64,000 nt of DNA from Saccharum officinarum (Eukaryota > Streptophyta > Magnoliopsida > Poales > Poaceae): positions 24,171,063-24,235,062 of the forward strand of contig CM036179.1 of assembly GCA_020631735.1 (NCBI GenBank), in the 5' to 3' direction. The position numbers and the translations under genes were made by a program. The notes beneath the pieces were generated by a model. That model saw nothing but the letters and a program-made list of their open reading frames with translations. It did no database searches and had not been told where the DNA came from. Positions 23,091 to 36,742 of the stretch are shown piece by piece; position 1 is the stretch's first letter, and the number at the start of each line of letters is the position of its first letter.

Positions 23091-24440
23091 GACACCCCTT
23101 TTTTCAATCAGAGGCGGTTCACTTAGCAGGCCGCCGCTGATCACGCCAGGGGGCACTGCTGCTTCGTGACCGACCGCCTCTAAAGATCAATCTTCAGAGG
23201 CGGTTCAATTAAGAAAATTGCCTCTGATAAATGTCCATTTTCAGAGGCGGTATGTTAAGAGAATCAGCACTGAAGATGGATATTCAGAGGTGGTTCTTTT
23301 AATAGAACCATCTCTGAAACTGTTCAATTTTTAGAGATAGTTTCTTAAGATACCGCCCTTACAAATGGGTTATTAGAGGTGGTTCTCTTTAGTGAACCAC
23401 TCCTAAAAATGCCCCACGCCATGAGATAAAATATTGATTTTTTAAAACTAACACAGGACGAGGGACTAGCCGGCCATGAGAAAAAGAAACAGATCAGACA
23501 AATATTATCAGGGAGAATGAAATATGACATTTCTATTCTCTTATTAACAAACAGACATCTCGATGGATGGCCCATAGTGAACCAACACAGAAGAATCAAA
23601 CGAAATTTACAAAAGGCCATCGAATAAACCGATTTAACAAAGAGACATCTCGAAGGATGGCTCAATGTGCATTAACAAACAAGTATCTTAAAACTAACCA
23701 AAGTACGTGATCCACTCTAAACCGTATTAACAAAGAGCCATCTCGATGGATGGCTCACAGTGCAGCACCACAATGTATCTAACAAGCCAACAACAAAAGA
23801 AATAGTGTATCTGACAAAACAATTCACAACATAACTTTGTTCTTCATCTTCTCCTGACTAAAACTTCTTCTTCTTCTTCTTCTTCTTCATCTTGACGACG
23901 ACTAAGACGGAGGGGCCTTTGATGCTTCAGAACCGATAGATGGCCCTGAAAATGAAGTACATATGTGTTTAAGTGTGCACCGAAGTGGGAAGCTAAATAA
24001 AGTATGTAAAACACTAACCTGGAGACCAAGAGCCAGCCCCCGATGCAATGTTGTGCGCTATGTCGGAAGAAATCTCAATCAACTCGATGTCCATTGCATC
24101 AGGGCCTGTGAAGACAAGACAAGTTGGTACACACATAACTCCAAAAAATGCACCATGTGGCATAAAAATTCACCTTGAGGAGGAACTGATGAAGCCAGAG
24201 AGACTGAGGATATGCTTTCGTGGCACAACAGATTTAGGCCAGATGACATAGGTGACGGCGGCCTGTGCAAGATGTCCCTCTGACGATTGAAGAGCTGGTA
24301 CCCCCGGTGCTCTGATTCCAGGTAACCCTTAAAATCAGGCACCTTGCTCAAGACCAAAGCCATTATGTATGGCCGGTAGATCAAAGGGTTGTCCTCGTCC
24401 TGCCTGTTGTTCATCATCTCCGTAATCATGTGCTCAATGT
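23091..24440 (+). mobile_element. CACTA element 1, copy B (duplicate of 19617-20815, continuing further)
   Basis: From GACACCCC onward it repeats copy A (subterminal AGAGGCGGTTC repeats, CGATGGATGG motifs, the same short frames) with moderate divergence, then runs beyond the point where copy A stops (AGGTAACCC near 24327). On the minus strand 24250-24440 reads as a protein-like segment (NPLIYRPYIMALVLSKVPDF) that I cannot assign to a family. A CTT run lies at about 23866-23890. Copy B lacks the first 24 bp including the CACTA terminus. It is cut at 24441 by a small LTR element. Confidence 0.7.
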
Positions 24441-26362
<1,922 letters not shown>

Positions 26363-26500
26363 TCAAGATGGCAATGGGGAATTCCCTGTCGGGTTTCGAT
26401 CAGCCATCCCCGTCCCTACAGGGGGAGGGGGAATTTTCCCCGTCCTCATCCCCACAAAGAGCATCAGGGGACATCTCATCCTCATCCCCGTTCCCCGCAG
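26363..26500. repeat. Possible hAT-type terminal fragment
   Basis: GATGGCAATGGGGAATTCCC, then alternating CCCCGTCC and GGGGAATTTTCCCC motifs, resembles terminal regions of grass hAT elements. There is no matching inverted end, so the assignment is tentative. Confidence 0.3.
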
Positions 26501-26669
26501 GGCCGAAGAAGAGGACCATACCAATACGCTAGAAAAGACGGGGCCCTCAACTCGACAATCTCGCACCCCAGGATGACACAGTGCAGATGATGAGGGCCAT
26601 GTAAGTATATGACTAACACACCATCGACAGGGCCTCATGTATAGTAGGGATACACCTAACGCGAGTTCT

Positions 26670-28480
26670 TTCCCTCTTGACAGATACCGGTGGTGCCTAT
26701 GTGCTTAGAGGATCCCAAGGAGGAAGAAGAGGAGGGCCATGCATCCGGTCCCACCCCGAGCGCTTCAACCGCAACGGGACGTGCCAAGAGTCGCAAAAAG
26801 ATGGACTTGAAGAGGGGCCAACACAGGAGGCACTAGGTTATGAAGAAGGTGCATGCCATACTCAAGATAGGGCCGCATGGAGAGCCCTTGGAGCCATAAT
26901 CAGTCATCGGCACCTTCAGCAACCAATGCTCCTATATAGTAAGGGAGCATGTGCGGATCACGTATTTAGAATGGAAGAAAGTCCCAAAGGAACTCAAGGA
27001 CAAAGTGTGGACTGACATCAAGAAATATTTTCAGTATCCACCGGACCAATTCAATGAAGACCTGTGTAGGGGGCATGCACTGTTTATTGTAGGCAGAGCA
27101 CTTCGCACCCTCTAGTCTAGAGTGAACAATAACTACGTGAAGAAAGGGAAGACACCTTTTGAAGACTACAACTTCATCAATTGGCACGTCTAGGATGAGT
27201 TCATCGAGAAGATGATCACCGATGAAGTAAAGGCCAAGAGCGAGAAGTTCTCGGACCTCGCAAAGAAGAACGAGCTCTCGCACCACCTAGGCATGACAGG
27301 GTATGTCGGTAAGAGGCTGAGGTGGCAATAGGAAGAAAGGGAGGCAGAAGAGGCTAGGCAGAGTTACCCATTACAAGGCGTCAATGTGAGGACACGCGAA
27401 TACTTCTATGCCTGTCAGCCGAAAAAGCTAAAGGAGGGAAGGACCAAGTACAATGAGCCACAAACAGAGAAGGCAGAGAAGGCTTTGCTCATGATCAAGG
27501 CAGCCAAGGAACGCGAGGAGTTCGTACCTCGCAGGAATCATGATGAGCTGACCGAGGTACTGGGAAACCCCGAGCACCGCGGCCGCATCCGGGGCATATC
27601 CCCAAGGCAGAGCTAGAAGAATGTGGATTCATGACAATCTAACACCACCTATTACCACATGAGGCAGAGATACAAGGAAGGCATATTCCAAGCTGGCAAA
27701 GAAGCGGCGGTGAAGGAAATGATAATGGGGTCGATACAAGATGCTTTCACGAGCACCGACCCCAAGATGGTGGAGCTAAGGACACAGATGTTTCACTAGG
27801 CTGGCGTGATGACACAGCAGGGTGAAGCCACCATACAAGGGCAGATGGTGACGGGTACCTCACAACCCTAGAGGTACCCGGTCGATGAGATCGTGGAGCC
27901 AAGAACTGCCATGCTGCAAGTGCCCTGGGGTAGGACGAGGAAGAAGAAGGATGTGGCGCATGCAACGGTATAGCCACCCAACCCTAAAGCTAGGTACCAT
28001 GGCAGGCCCATCCCACCTGAGTATGCCATGGTGGAAGTGATGTGGATGCACGATTACCACGACAACGATGAACTTGACTTTCCCAATGAAGAGGGAGACA
28101 CAACCCTCGGCCAGGTTCTCGGCACGTGTGTGCTGTGGAACAAGGTAGATATTGTCTTAGACATGCTAAAGCTGGCGTCAAAGCCCTCACAGCCATCGTC
28201 ATCTCCCCTAGGTGGCCCAAGTGACGATGATGACGACAACGAAGGAGATGGGGATGGTGATGATGGCGGCCACGGCGGCACTCCTCCACGTAGCCCACGT
28301 CCGGACACGAGCAACCCACAAGGAGGTTCAGGGGGTGATCCGGGCCACCAAACACCGCCTCCAAGCCTGAGCAAAGCGAAATGTCCACCCGCGCCAAAGA
28401 AGCCAGAAGAAGAGGGGGACAAACCCGCCCAACTAACCGATGTGGAATGGGCGGTGTGGAACGTAGCAGAAGAGTTGTAG
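26670..28480 (+). pseudogene. CACTA TnpA-like (Transposase_24-type) gene, decayed
   Basis: Follows a good acceptor (CTCTTGACAG, about 26682). Several frames together resemble the plant En/Spm TnpA-like accessory protein: WKKVPKELKDKVWTDIKKYF (about 26975), NELSHHLGMTGYVGKRLRWQ (about 27270), GVNVRTREYFYACQPKKLKE (about 27380), TEVLGNPEHRGR (about 27555) and QAGKEAAVKEMIMGSIQDAF (about 27690). At least six in-frame stops (for example TAG near 27113, 27192 and 27614) break it. TnpA-type proteins bind the subterminal repeats of CACTA elements. The last open part (28028-28480) is an acidic, Pro/Ser-rich tail ending before the protease-like gene. Confidence 0.75.
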
Positions 28481-29257
28481 TACACAACAACGTTTGAAAG
28501 GTATATATGCTAATGGCAACCAAACATTGTCAACAGATTACGTGTGCTTATATGATGCTAACACACTATTCCCTTATCTCAATAACAAGGAGCAAACCCC
28601 GTCGTTTGTTTGGCCCCTGACTCCAGATTGCCCCGATAACTTTGAGAATGGCAAGTTCATGTTGTCGTTAGGCCAGCTCATCTAGGAGGAGCCGTGGGAG
28701 GTTCGGAGGTTCCATCATTGGCTATGATATACCGGACACGCATCCGAGGCTGGCAAACTTGCAAGGGTTGGAGCGAGTGGAAGCCCGGGTTTTGTTGCAA
28801 GGTGAGATCAAGTACAGAAAGGGACAATACATCCTCAAAGCCATGAAGAAGATCCAGGGAAATGGGTGTATCCTTGCCGCCCACGAGTTCGGGTAAGTCA
28901 AAATGATACCTGCAAGAGCTGTTGGGTTCCTAACCTTCATAATTCAAGATTTGAGATCCATATTGTTTCAATGGTGTAGCTTGGGCGTCATGGGGCATTG
29001 GATTGTATTTATAATCTATCCATGGGATGGAATGGCTTGCGTAGGTACAAGCAGTTCGAAGCATGTCTGCAATAGTATGTGACGACACACATCTTCTTTT
29101 AAGCATTTAAAGTATGATCGTATTTGTTGTTGACACTAGTGGTTGGCATACAGTGCTTACAGGAAGTACGTGGAAGACCCCGAGTGCTACGATCGTAGGT
29201 CTGAGAAGAAGAAGCAGCAGTGGGGCACAAAACTGAGGCTGAGGCGAGAATTCTCGG

Positions 29258-29530
29258 TACTACTACTAATACTTATACTCCTCCTGCCCCTACTTGTACT
29301 ACTACTAAAACAACTACTACAACTTCCACTACTACTATCCTAGTACTACTACAACAACTACTACTACCCGACTACCCTACTAGTACTACCACTTACTCCT
29401 GCTACTACAATTACTACTACTAGACCCTACTACTACAACTCTTACTACTACTACCCAATACTACTACTACTACTATCCTACTACTCATACTACTACTTAC
29501 TGTTACATTACTACTTCTGCACAACTACCA
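29258..29530. repeat. Degenerate (TAC/ACT)n trinucleotide tract
   Basis: About 270 bp dominated by ACT/TAC triplets with interruptions. It has grown next to, or in place of, intron sequence of the C48-like gene. Confidence 0.9.
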
Positions 29531-29546
29531 GTCCTAATGATTTTGT

Positions 29547-29677
<131 letters not shown>

Positions 29678-30244
29678 GTTCACTCTTGTGTGGATGCTAT
29701 GCTTGTGGGTACCTCAGGGCTTGCGGGCGTTTCAGCCATAGCCGGCGGCAGCTCAAGAATTCAATAGATTAGTGGTAGAAGGAAAATGTGGACAAGAAGA
29801 GCATCACTCGAACAGTAGCCGACATTTGTATGTTTGTCACGAACGAATGCGGTGAAGCTGGGGGTAAATTCTTCTACATGGGCAGCGAGCTAGCAATAGA
29901 TCCAAAGTTTGAGAGGCTATGCAACTGGAGAACAAGCGGTATAGACATGAACGATTACACGTTGCCGGACATCTTCGAGTAGGTGACCTTAGCTTCTCCT
30001 GCAAGTAAACAATGTGATGTGCTTTTGTGATGTACTTGTTATATGAACTTAGTGTGCGTGTGTGACATGATGGATCGTATGGAACAATCGATGACAAGGA
30101 TGACATATGAATTCATGTAATATATGTGTTTATTCTTTGAATGCGTATTTTCTGCTTTATTATTTGTGTTTGAATATGAGAAAATTCGGTTTCGAATTCA
30201 AAATCAAATTCAAAAAAATATTTTTTTAATTCTGGAAAATCTTA

Positions 30245-30508
30245 ATCATGGTGGGCAAAATAACAAGCAACCGCCATGGTTAATCATTTAAAGGAGGCGG
30301 ACGAGTTAAAGCAATCGCCACTGTTAATATGTATTAACCGTGGCGGTTGCCTTAAAACGGCGGCCACAGTTAATATCATTAACCGTGGCAGTTGGCCAAC
30401 CACCACGGTTAACGCCACAATTAACCGTGACCTTTGATCCATGGCGGTTGGAATGCCCGCCACGGTAAATCAAAAATGACCGCCACCATTAAAAATTTTA
30501 TAGTAGTG
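30245..30508 (+). mobile_element. CACTA element 2, right terminal and subterminal region
   Basis: Ends TTTATAGTAGTG at 30508, the complement of a CACTACTATAAA terminus. Six or more subterminal repeats of TTAACCGTGGCGGTTG and its inverse lie between 30265 and 30490. Their sequence differs from those of CACTA element 1, so this is another family. The TnpA-like and C48-like genes upstream on the same strand fit this element; its left end is not found in the window. Confidence 0.8.
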
Positions 30509-30828
30509 TACATGAAGCGAGGATGAAAGTGTAAGCGAGGTGCTACGCGTATGCAGACCCGTTCCACGTGCAGAACTAGGCCATATAAGCAGTTTTTGGA
30601 TGCGAGGTGTTACAAGTACTGCTCTTGTTGTCCTAATATTAATACTACTTCTATTGTCCTCCTCCTACTACAACTCTCCATTGGGAGGAACCTGCTGCTT
30701 TGTAGACCCTCCTCTCGTAGTCCTACTACTTCTAGTGTCCTCTCCTGTCCTCTACTCCTACTTCTACTCCTCTCCTCTCTTGTCCTCCTCTACTATCTTG
30801 TTCTAATATATATCATTCTTAAATGTAG
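30509..30828. other. Low-complexity C/T-rich stretch, no gene
   Basis: After 60-odd bases of unique sequence comes a CTCCTACTA-rich region resembling the trinucleotide tract at 29258-29530. It ends in a good splice-acceptor-like TTCTTAAATGTAG at 30828. Nothing else recognised. Confidence 0.5.
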
Positions 30829-31189
30829 ACAATTCAACCTACAACATGGTTCAGAGAGACAATTGAAAATTTCAGGGTTCCTTACATCATTGTGGGTACA
30901 TTCCCAGTTGATGGTGGACTCAAGCAATGTCGACTTGTCTTTTCTATTGAAGCTAGGGTGGGTCCCCAACAAGGTATGGTTGTACACATCAAAGGACGAG
31001 TAGGGCAGATTATTACGAAATTTATGCCCAAAGATATGCTGCGAAAGATAGTTTACTAGACCATCAAAATATTGGGTACAATATTCCTACATACTCCTCC
31101 ATGAGGATTGCATCTTTGAATGTGGGCCTCCACCATGATATTGGACTGTTTTGTGCATAGCTTGCTGAGGCCAACTTAGATGATGTGGT
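30829..31189 (+). pseudogene. Unrecognised pseudo-exon of a host-type gene
   Basis: An open frame of 76 codons starts right after an acceptor-like TAG and includes ENFRVPYIIVGTFPVDGG, then VVHIKGRVGQIITKF; it hits TAG at 31057. After a small shift the frame continues with YSSMRIASLNVGLHHDIGLF and LAEANLDDV, and ends at a donor-like GTAAGT (31190). Acceptor, long frame and donor together suggest a real former exon of about 120 codons. I do not recognise the protein family. It lies 300 bp upstream of the F-box pseudogene on the same strand; whether they were one gene is unknown. Confidence 0.5.
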
Positions 31190-31500
31190 AAGTCTCATAA
31201 CTTATAACCAGATTATTAGTTGTTATATCTATATATATCCATGGTGCTGATAACCATTGTTTTCCCAACACTTGCTTAGTTTCAACTTTTTTGAGAACTC
31301 CTAAGTATGGTTTTGCAAAGGGTTTTCACGATTGCACCGAAGATGTGGTTTTGCACTGAATATTTTGCCACTCTAAATTTACATGAGGCGTACCATGAAA
31401 GTTTGAGTTGTGGACTTCACTCATGGATCATTGATGGATTATTTTTCTCCTCAGTGATCTCATTACTGAGGAAGCTCTCATCATACTGCACACTAACGAA

Positions 31501-32611
31501 ATGGACGAGGCCCCCAACAAGAGGAACGCATTGGCCAGCCTCATAGAGGATGTCATTTTGGAGATCCTCTACTGCCTACCCGCCCGATACTTGTTCTACT
31601 GCAAATATGTCTATTGCTCCTAGAAAGACCTCATCTCGGACCCCAACAACCAAAGGAAGCTGCTCTAGACTATGGCTGACTTCTTATACGACGGCCAGAA
31701 CTACAATCGAAACTTCACCAGCGTCGTCTGTGGGGTACACCTACACCCCCGCTCCAAGGAATTCTTGCCTTTCAAAATTGAAAATGTAGCTGTCTCAGAT
31801 TGCTGCAACAGCCTCATCCTATGATCCTATGCTGGTGCCATGGGGCTGATGGATACTGCTATGTCGTCTGCAATCCAATGACCAAGTACTTAAAAATTCT
31901 ACTGCCTAGCACCCATTATGTTGGCCATGCTTCTAGTGAGGCTCGCTTGGCATTCAATCCGATAGCCTCCACGCAGTACCATGTGACGACGCTTTGTACT
32001 TAGGTGTGGAAATCTACTCATCTCAAACTGAAGCATGGATCTATAAGGAATCTAAATGGGAAGAGGATACTGATGTGACATATTACAAACAACTAAGTGT
32101 GTTTTTTATCGGTTGTATGCACATTATTGGGCACAATGGGGAGTACGATATGATACTTGCTGTGGATATGGAGGAAAACACATGGAGGCAACTTGATAAG
32201 CCAGATGGTCTTCTCTACTCCATGCATCAAGCTTAGGGTCACTTGTGTGTATGTGCTGTTAATGGTCCCAATGAATCAAAGCTTTGAATCTGGATCCTTG
32301 AAGACTATGGTACTGATAATTGGACATTGAAGCATACGGTCACCACGAAGATCCTGTTTGGAGATATTAATATTAGATTTGGTCGTCCATATTTTGATGA
32401 CCAGGACATAGTGATCACAGTTCACCCAAAATGGAATTTGATTTTCTTTGTTAGGCAAGGGAGAACAATCATCGCATATAACATTGACCGCAAAGAAGTT
32501 CATGTCATCCATGTCCATGTCTTTCGGTATGGTAGACGTACCATGAAAAAAGAGTTTAGGTGCAGACCATACTATCTTCCATACGTCCCCTGTTTCTTGG
32601 ATTTATTGTAA
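31501..32611 (+). pseudogene. F-box protein pseudogene
   Basis: Begins MDEAPNKRN; then an F-box core, LIEDVILEILYCLPARYLF, followed by KDLISDPNNQRK, matching the large grass F-box family whose members recruit substrates to SCF ubiquitin ligases. Downstream segments (YVVCNPMTKYLKILLPS; EENTWRQLDKPDG; PKWNLIFFVRQGRTI) fit the C-terminal substrate-binding part of such proteins. In-frame stops at 31621, 31666 and 31822, an exact 8-bp tandem duplication (ATCCTATG twice, near 31816-31831) that shifts the frame, another frame change near 31997, and further stops at about 32234 and 32285 make it non-functional. Confidence 0.75.
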
Positions 32612-33157
32612 ATTTGTAAATAAAGCTGCAGTTGAGGTATCTAAATGGGGACCAGAGGGAATACAGATAAAATTCTTGTCTGTTGTAATAATGAATTGAT
32701 CTAACTTGTTATGGTTTGCAACGAACAAATCTAAAACTGTAGCATGGATCTATAAGGAATCTAAATGGAGACCGAGTACTTATGTGACAATTGAGAGATT
32801 AGAAGAAATAAGAGCATCAAAAACTGTGTATCTTACCCTCAGCATCACAAATCTCAATGTTGTTTGATTGTCTTGGATGGATGTTGTCATTATTTTCTAG
32901 CAACTTTACCTTGTTTGTCATGTAAGCTATAAGGCGGTCTGTGCAGTGTGTGTATCACGAATATTATTAATGCTTGTCTATGGACATGTTAATTTCCTCA
33001 ATGATGGATGTTGTCATTATCTCAGGTAAACTAATATCCTCAAAGCGACAATCGATCGGATGAACTTGATCCCCATTCAAACAATGGATCTTCACCACCG
33101 GTTCATACGGTAACCCGATGGTGGCAACCTAATCACCACAGGATCATATGGCACGGC
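32612..33157 (+). other. Non-coding stretch with a partial copy of F-box sequence
   Basis: At about 32739-32788 the sequence GCATGGATCTATAAGGAATC and what follows repeats, with changes, part of the F-box pseudogene at 32034-32083. The rest has no recognised gene. It ends where the copia LTR starts at 33158. Confidence 0.55.
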
Positions 33158-33545
33158 TGAAAGGTCTAGATGGCTAGAGGGGGGTGAATAGCCTTTTAAA
33201 ATTTTCTACAAAGACAAGCTAAACAAGTTTATCAATATAATAAATTGGCGAGATGCGAGTTTTGCTTAGCCTACAGGGTGTTTGCAAGCCACCTATCCAA
33301 TTCACAATTCTAGTATTTGCACTCAACCGCACAAGTCAAACCGAGAAGGTAAAAACAACTACAACTAGCAAGCTACACAAAAGAACTATTCTAGCAAAGC
33401 TAACTAGCTAGCAAAGATAACTAAGAAGATAAAGCGGAGTTAAGTTAGAAGAGTTTTACCAAGGGGCGAAGTATTGAGCCAACCAATATAATCAACAATG
33501 AATACCAAGAAAACCGAACACCAGGATCAATCAATCACAATATGA
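33158..33545 (-). repeat. Copia LTR fragment (LTR end only)
   Basis: 388 bp nearly identical to 34490-34877, the terminal part of the complete LTR (a handful of differences by eye). It starts TGAAAGGTCTAGATGG on the plus strand. It joins gag sequence directly at about 33545 within the shared string CACAATATGA, so the start of this LTR and all internal sequence between gag and it are missing. Confidence 0.85.
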
Positions 33546-34435
33546 ATTATGGACATGTCTTCATAGGGGCACTTTGCCACTACATGATCGGGGCTATTGC
33601 AATTGTAGCAAAGCACCTCCTTTGCCTTCATGAAGTCCCTTCTCTTTCTTGCACCATAGCCTCTCTTCTTCATGAACCGACCCATCTTTTGCACTAGAAG
33701 GGCCATGATCTCATCATCAAATGGATCATCATCATCATCAACCTTGCTCTTGCCCTTGGAAGAAGAAGCCTTGAATGCGGTGGTCTTCTCTTGCTTGACC
33801 TTGATCTCCTTCTTCTCATCTTCATCATCATCATCATATTGAGCATCGGTCATGACATCTCCAAGCACTTGGTTTGGAGTCACCTTGTCCAAACCCTCTC
33901 TTTGGATCATCTTCCTCAAGATAGCAAATTTCTTAGGTAAGTTCATCAAGAACTTATGTAAGAAGTCCTTGTCCTTGACATCTTCTCCTAGGCTCTTGAG
34001 ATCATTGACAATAACTTGTAGCCTATAGAACATCTCCGGTATGGACTCATCATCCTTCATCTTGAAGCTTGCAAACTTATCTTTGAGCATATAGAGCTTG
34101 GCACTCTTTACCGTTGAAGTGCCCTCATATGTTTCCTCTAATCTTGTCCACACTTCACTTGCCATCTCAAGATCCTTGATTTGCTCAAAGACCTTTGCAT
34201 CAATCCCATTATAGAGAGTATTGAGAGCCATAGTGTTGCATTGGTTGTTGATGCGATCATTGTTGGTGAGGTTGTCGGGATCAATGATAGCATAATCATG
34301 GTGTGTCACCTTCCAAACGTTCTCATGAATAGAGCCAAGATATTGCTTCATCTTTCTTTTCCAATGATCAAAAGATGTGACACCATCAAAGAATGGAGGC
34401 TTGCCCCCGACATGGTTGAACACAACTTGAGCCAT
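33546..34435 (-). pseudogene. Copia gag, 3'-truncated
   Basis: Starts at 34435 with MAQVVFNHVGGKPPFFDG. It carries the Ty1/copia gag fold motifs (FDHWKRKMKQYL; EVWTRLEETYEG; LYMLKDKFASFKMKD), an acidic/lysine-rich linker, and a CCHC knuckle CYNCNSPDHVVAKC near the end. The frame is open throughout but runs into LTR sequence about 20 codons after the knuckle, so protease and everything downstream are deleted. Related gags occur in SIRE/Maximus-type elements. The start lies 38 bp after the primer binding site. Confidence 0.85.
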
Positions 34436-34473
34436 CTTACACCGAGGTTGTTAAGCCTTACAAACGGTGACCA

Positions 34474-34487
34474 CGGCTCTGATACCA
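34474..34487 (-). other. Primer binding site of the copia element (tRNA-iMet)
   Basis: The minus strand reads TGGTATCAGAGCCG, separated from the LTR end at 34490 by two bases. It fixes the LTR at 34490-36726 as a functional 5' LTR for the gag at 33546-34435. Confidence 0.85.
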
Positions 34488-34489
34488 CT

Positions 34490-36726
34490 TGAAAGGTCTA
34501 GATGGCTAGAGGGGGGTGAATAGCCTTTTAAAATTTTCTACAAAGATAAGCTAAACAAGTTTATCAATATAACAAATTGGTGAGATGCGAGTTTTGCTTG
34601 GCGTACGGGTGTTTGCAAGCCACCTATCCAATTCACAATTCTAGTATTTGCACTCAACCGCACAAGTCAAACCGAGAAGGTAAAAACAACTACAACTAGC
34701 AAGCTACACAAAAGAACTATTCTAGCAAAGCTAACTAGCTAGCAAAGATAACTAAGAAGATAAAGCGGAGTTAAGTTAGAAGAGTTTTACCAAGGGGCGA
34801 AGTATTGAGCCAACCAATATAATCAACAATGAATACCAAGAAAACCAACACCAGGATCAATCAATCACAATATGAAAGTGATGACACAAAGATTTATCCG
34901 AGGTTCACGTGCTTGCCGGCACGCTAGTCCCGTTGTGTCCCTCTTCACCACGTGGTTCGGTGGCTAATCGGTCTCACACCGAGCCTCTCAAAAGCACCAC
35001 AAGAACCTACCAAATGGCAAAAGGTTGCAATGACACGAGAAATATACTAACGTTGCCTTTGGCGCTTCGCCGAGGTAGGCACAAACCCTCACAATCACCG
35101 GAGGTGGCCAAGAACAATCACCAACTCTTGCCAACGCCTCCAAGCTGCTCCAAGCCATCTAGGTGGCGGCAACCACCAAGAGAAACAAGAATCCCACAGC
35201 AAATCAACCACCAAGTGCCAACTAGATGCTATCTCACAATGCAAATGCACTTGGATCACTCAATCTCACTTCGAATATGCAAAGAAGCAAGAAAGATGAG
35301 TGGGAGGGGAGTTGCTTAGCTCAAAGTGCTCACAAGTATGTCAAATGTTCGAGAGATATCCGAGAGAGTGAGCCTTGAGCCGGCCAACAAGTATTTATAG
35401 ACGTACCCTTCGAATATAGCCGTTAGAAACTTAAACAGCCGAAATCGGGCTGACCGGACGCGCTGGTCCAACTGACCGGACGCGCCGGTTGCCCAACGGC
35501 TAACTCGTGAAGTACTGACCGGACGCGCTGGTCCAAACGACCGGACGCGCTGGTCCAACTGACCGGACACGCTGGTCCGTGAAGGACCGGACGCGCTGGT
35601 CGCCTGAGCAGCGCTCAACGAAACAGTGACCAGACGCGCTGAAGAAAATGATCGGACACGATAGTGATAGCGTCCGGATAGAGTCCAGTAAGCTCCCTGA
35701 ACAACCGGACGCGTCCGATCATCAGTGATCGGACGCGCCTCGCGTCCGATCATCGAACTAAAAAACGCGCAGACACAGAACACTGATCGGACGCGTCCGG
35801 TCATGCAAGGACCGTGTCCGGTTCAGCGTCCGGTCACCTCTGTGACCTCTGTTCGCCTCTGTTTCTTTTCTGGATTTCCGGCGTAGTGGAAAATAGTCGT
35901 TTCAACTTCTCGAAAACGCCTGAGCAGCGCTCACGAAACAGTGACCGGACGCGCTGAAGAAAATGACCGAACACGACAGTGACAGCGTCCGAATAGAGTC
36001 AGTAAGCTCCCTGAACAACCGGACGCGTCGATCATCAATGACCGGACGCGCCTCGCGTCCGATCATCGAACTGAAAAACGCACAGACACTGAACACTGAC
36101 CGGACGCGTCCGGTCATGCAAGGACCGCGTCCGGTTCAGCGTCCGGTCACCTCTGTGACCTCTGTTCGCCTCCGTTTCTTTTTTGGATTTCCGGCGTAGT
36201 GGAAAATAGTCGTTTCAACTTCTCGAAAACGCCTGAATCCCGCCTCGCAAGCTCGGCGGAGGGAGAGAGGATCCCAAACCCTCTCTACCACTCAAACTCC
36301 ACCGCCTTCGCAAACGTGCTAACACCACCAAGTGATCTCGTCAAGTGTGAGTGTGTTAGCATTTTCACAATCATTTCTCGAGGCGATATTAGTTCTATCC
36401 AAATGCAAATGATTATGAAATGCACATCTAGAGGCACTTAGGAGTTCAATAGCCGCGTCAATCCCCTCTTTATAGTACGGCTATCTATCCTATAATGTAA
36501 CCACACCCACTAGGTGTCTTGGTTACTAAAACACAACCCTTAAGCATATACCTTTGCCTTGATCACGTAGGGTTGCGTCCAAATCCAAGTGTGGCCATCA
36601 TGATCACCATGTCCATCTTGCCACCAACCTTGGAATGTACTAATCCTCATATGCTACATACAACTTAGGCATAGGATTAGTACTTAGGCATTGTCACTAA
36701 TACCAACACCAAACATAGGACTTTCA
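34490..36726 (-). repeat. Complete copia LTR (2237 bp)
   Basis: The minus strand starts TGAAAGTCCTATGTTTGG at 36726 and ends CTAGACCTTTCA at 34490. It has a primer site after its end and a polypurine tract before its start, so it is both the 3' LTR of the pol on its right and the 5' LTR of the gag on its left. The middle holds an ACCGGACGCGCTGGTC array (35455-35600) and a tandem duplication of about 318 bp (about 35600-35918 and 35919-36232). The plus-strand and minus-strand ORFs here are by-products of this repeat. Confidence 0.88.
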
Positions 36727-36742
36727 ATCTCCCCCTTGTTGG
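36727..36742 (-). other. Polypurine tract of the copia element
   Basis: The minus strand reads CCAACAAGGGGGAGAT immediately before the LTR start. The AAGGGGGAGA core is typical of plant copia elements. Confidence 0.75.

Noticed and set aside
28054..28523. Minus-strand frames opposite the TnpA-like tail
   Set aside because: Shadows of the acidic, Pro-rich plus-strand segment; no independent support.
35455..36120. CRISPR-like or satellite array in the copia LTR
   Set aside because: Repeats are irregularly spaced, occur in both orientations and lie within a plant LTR; neither a CRISPR array nor a tandem satellite fits.
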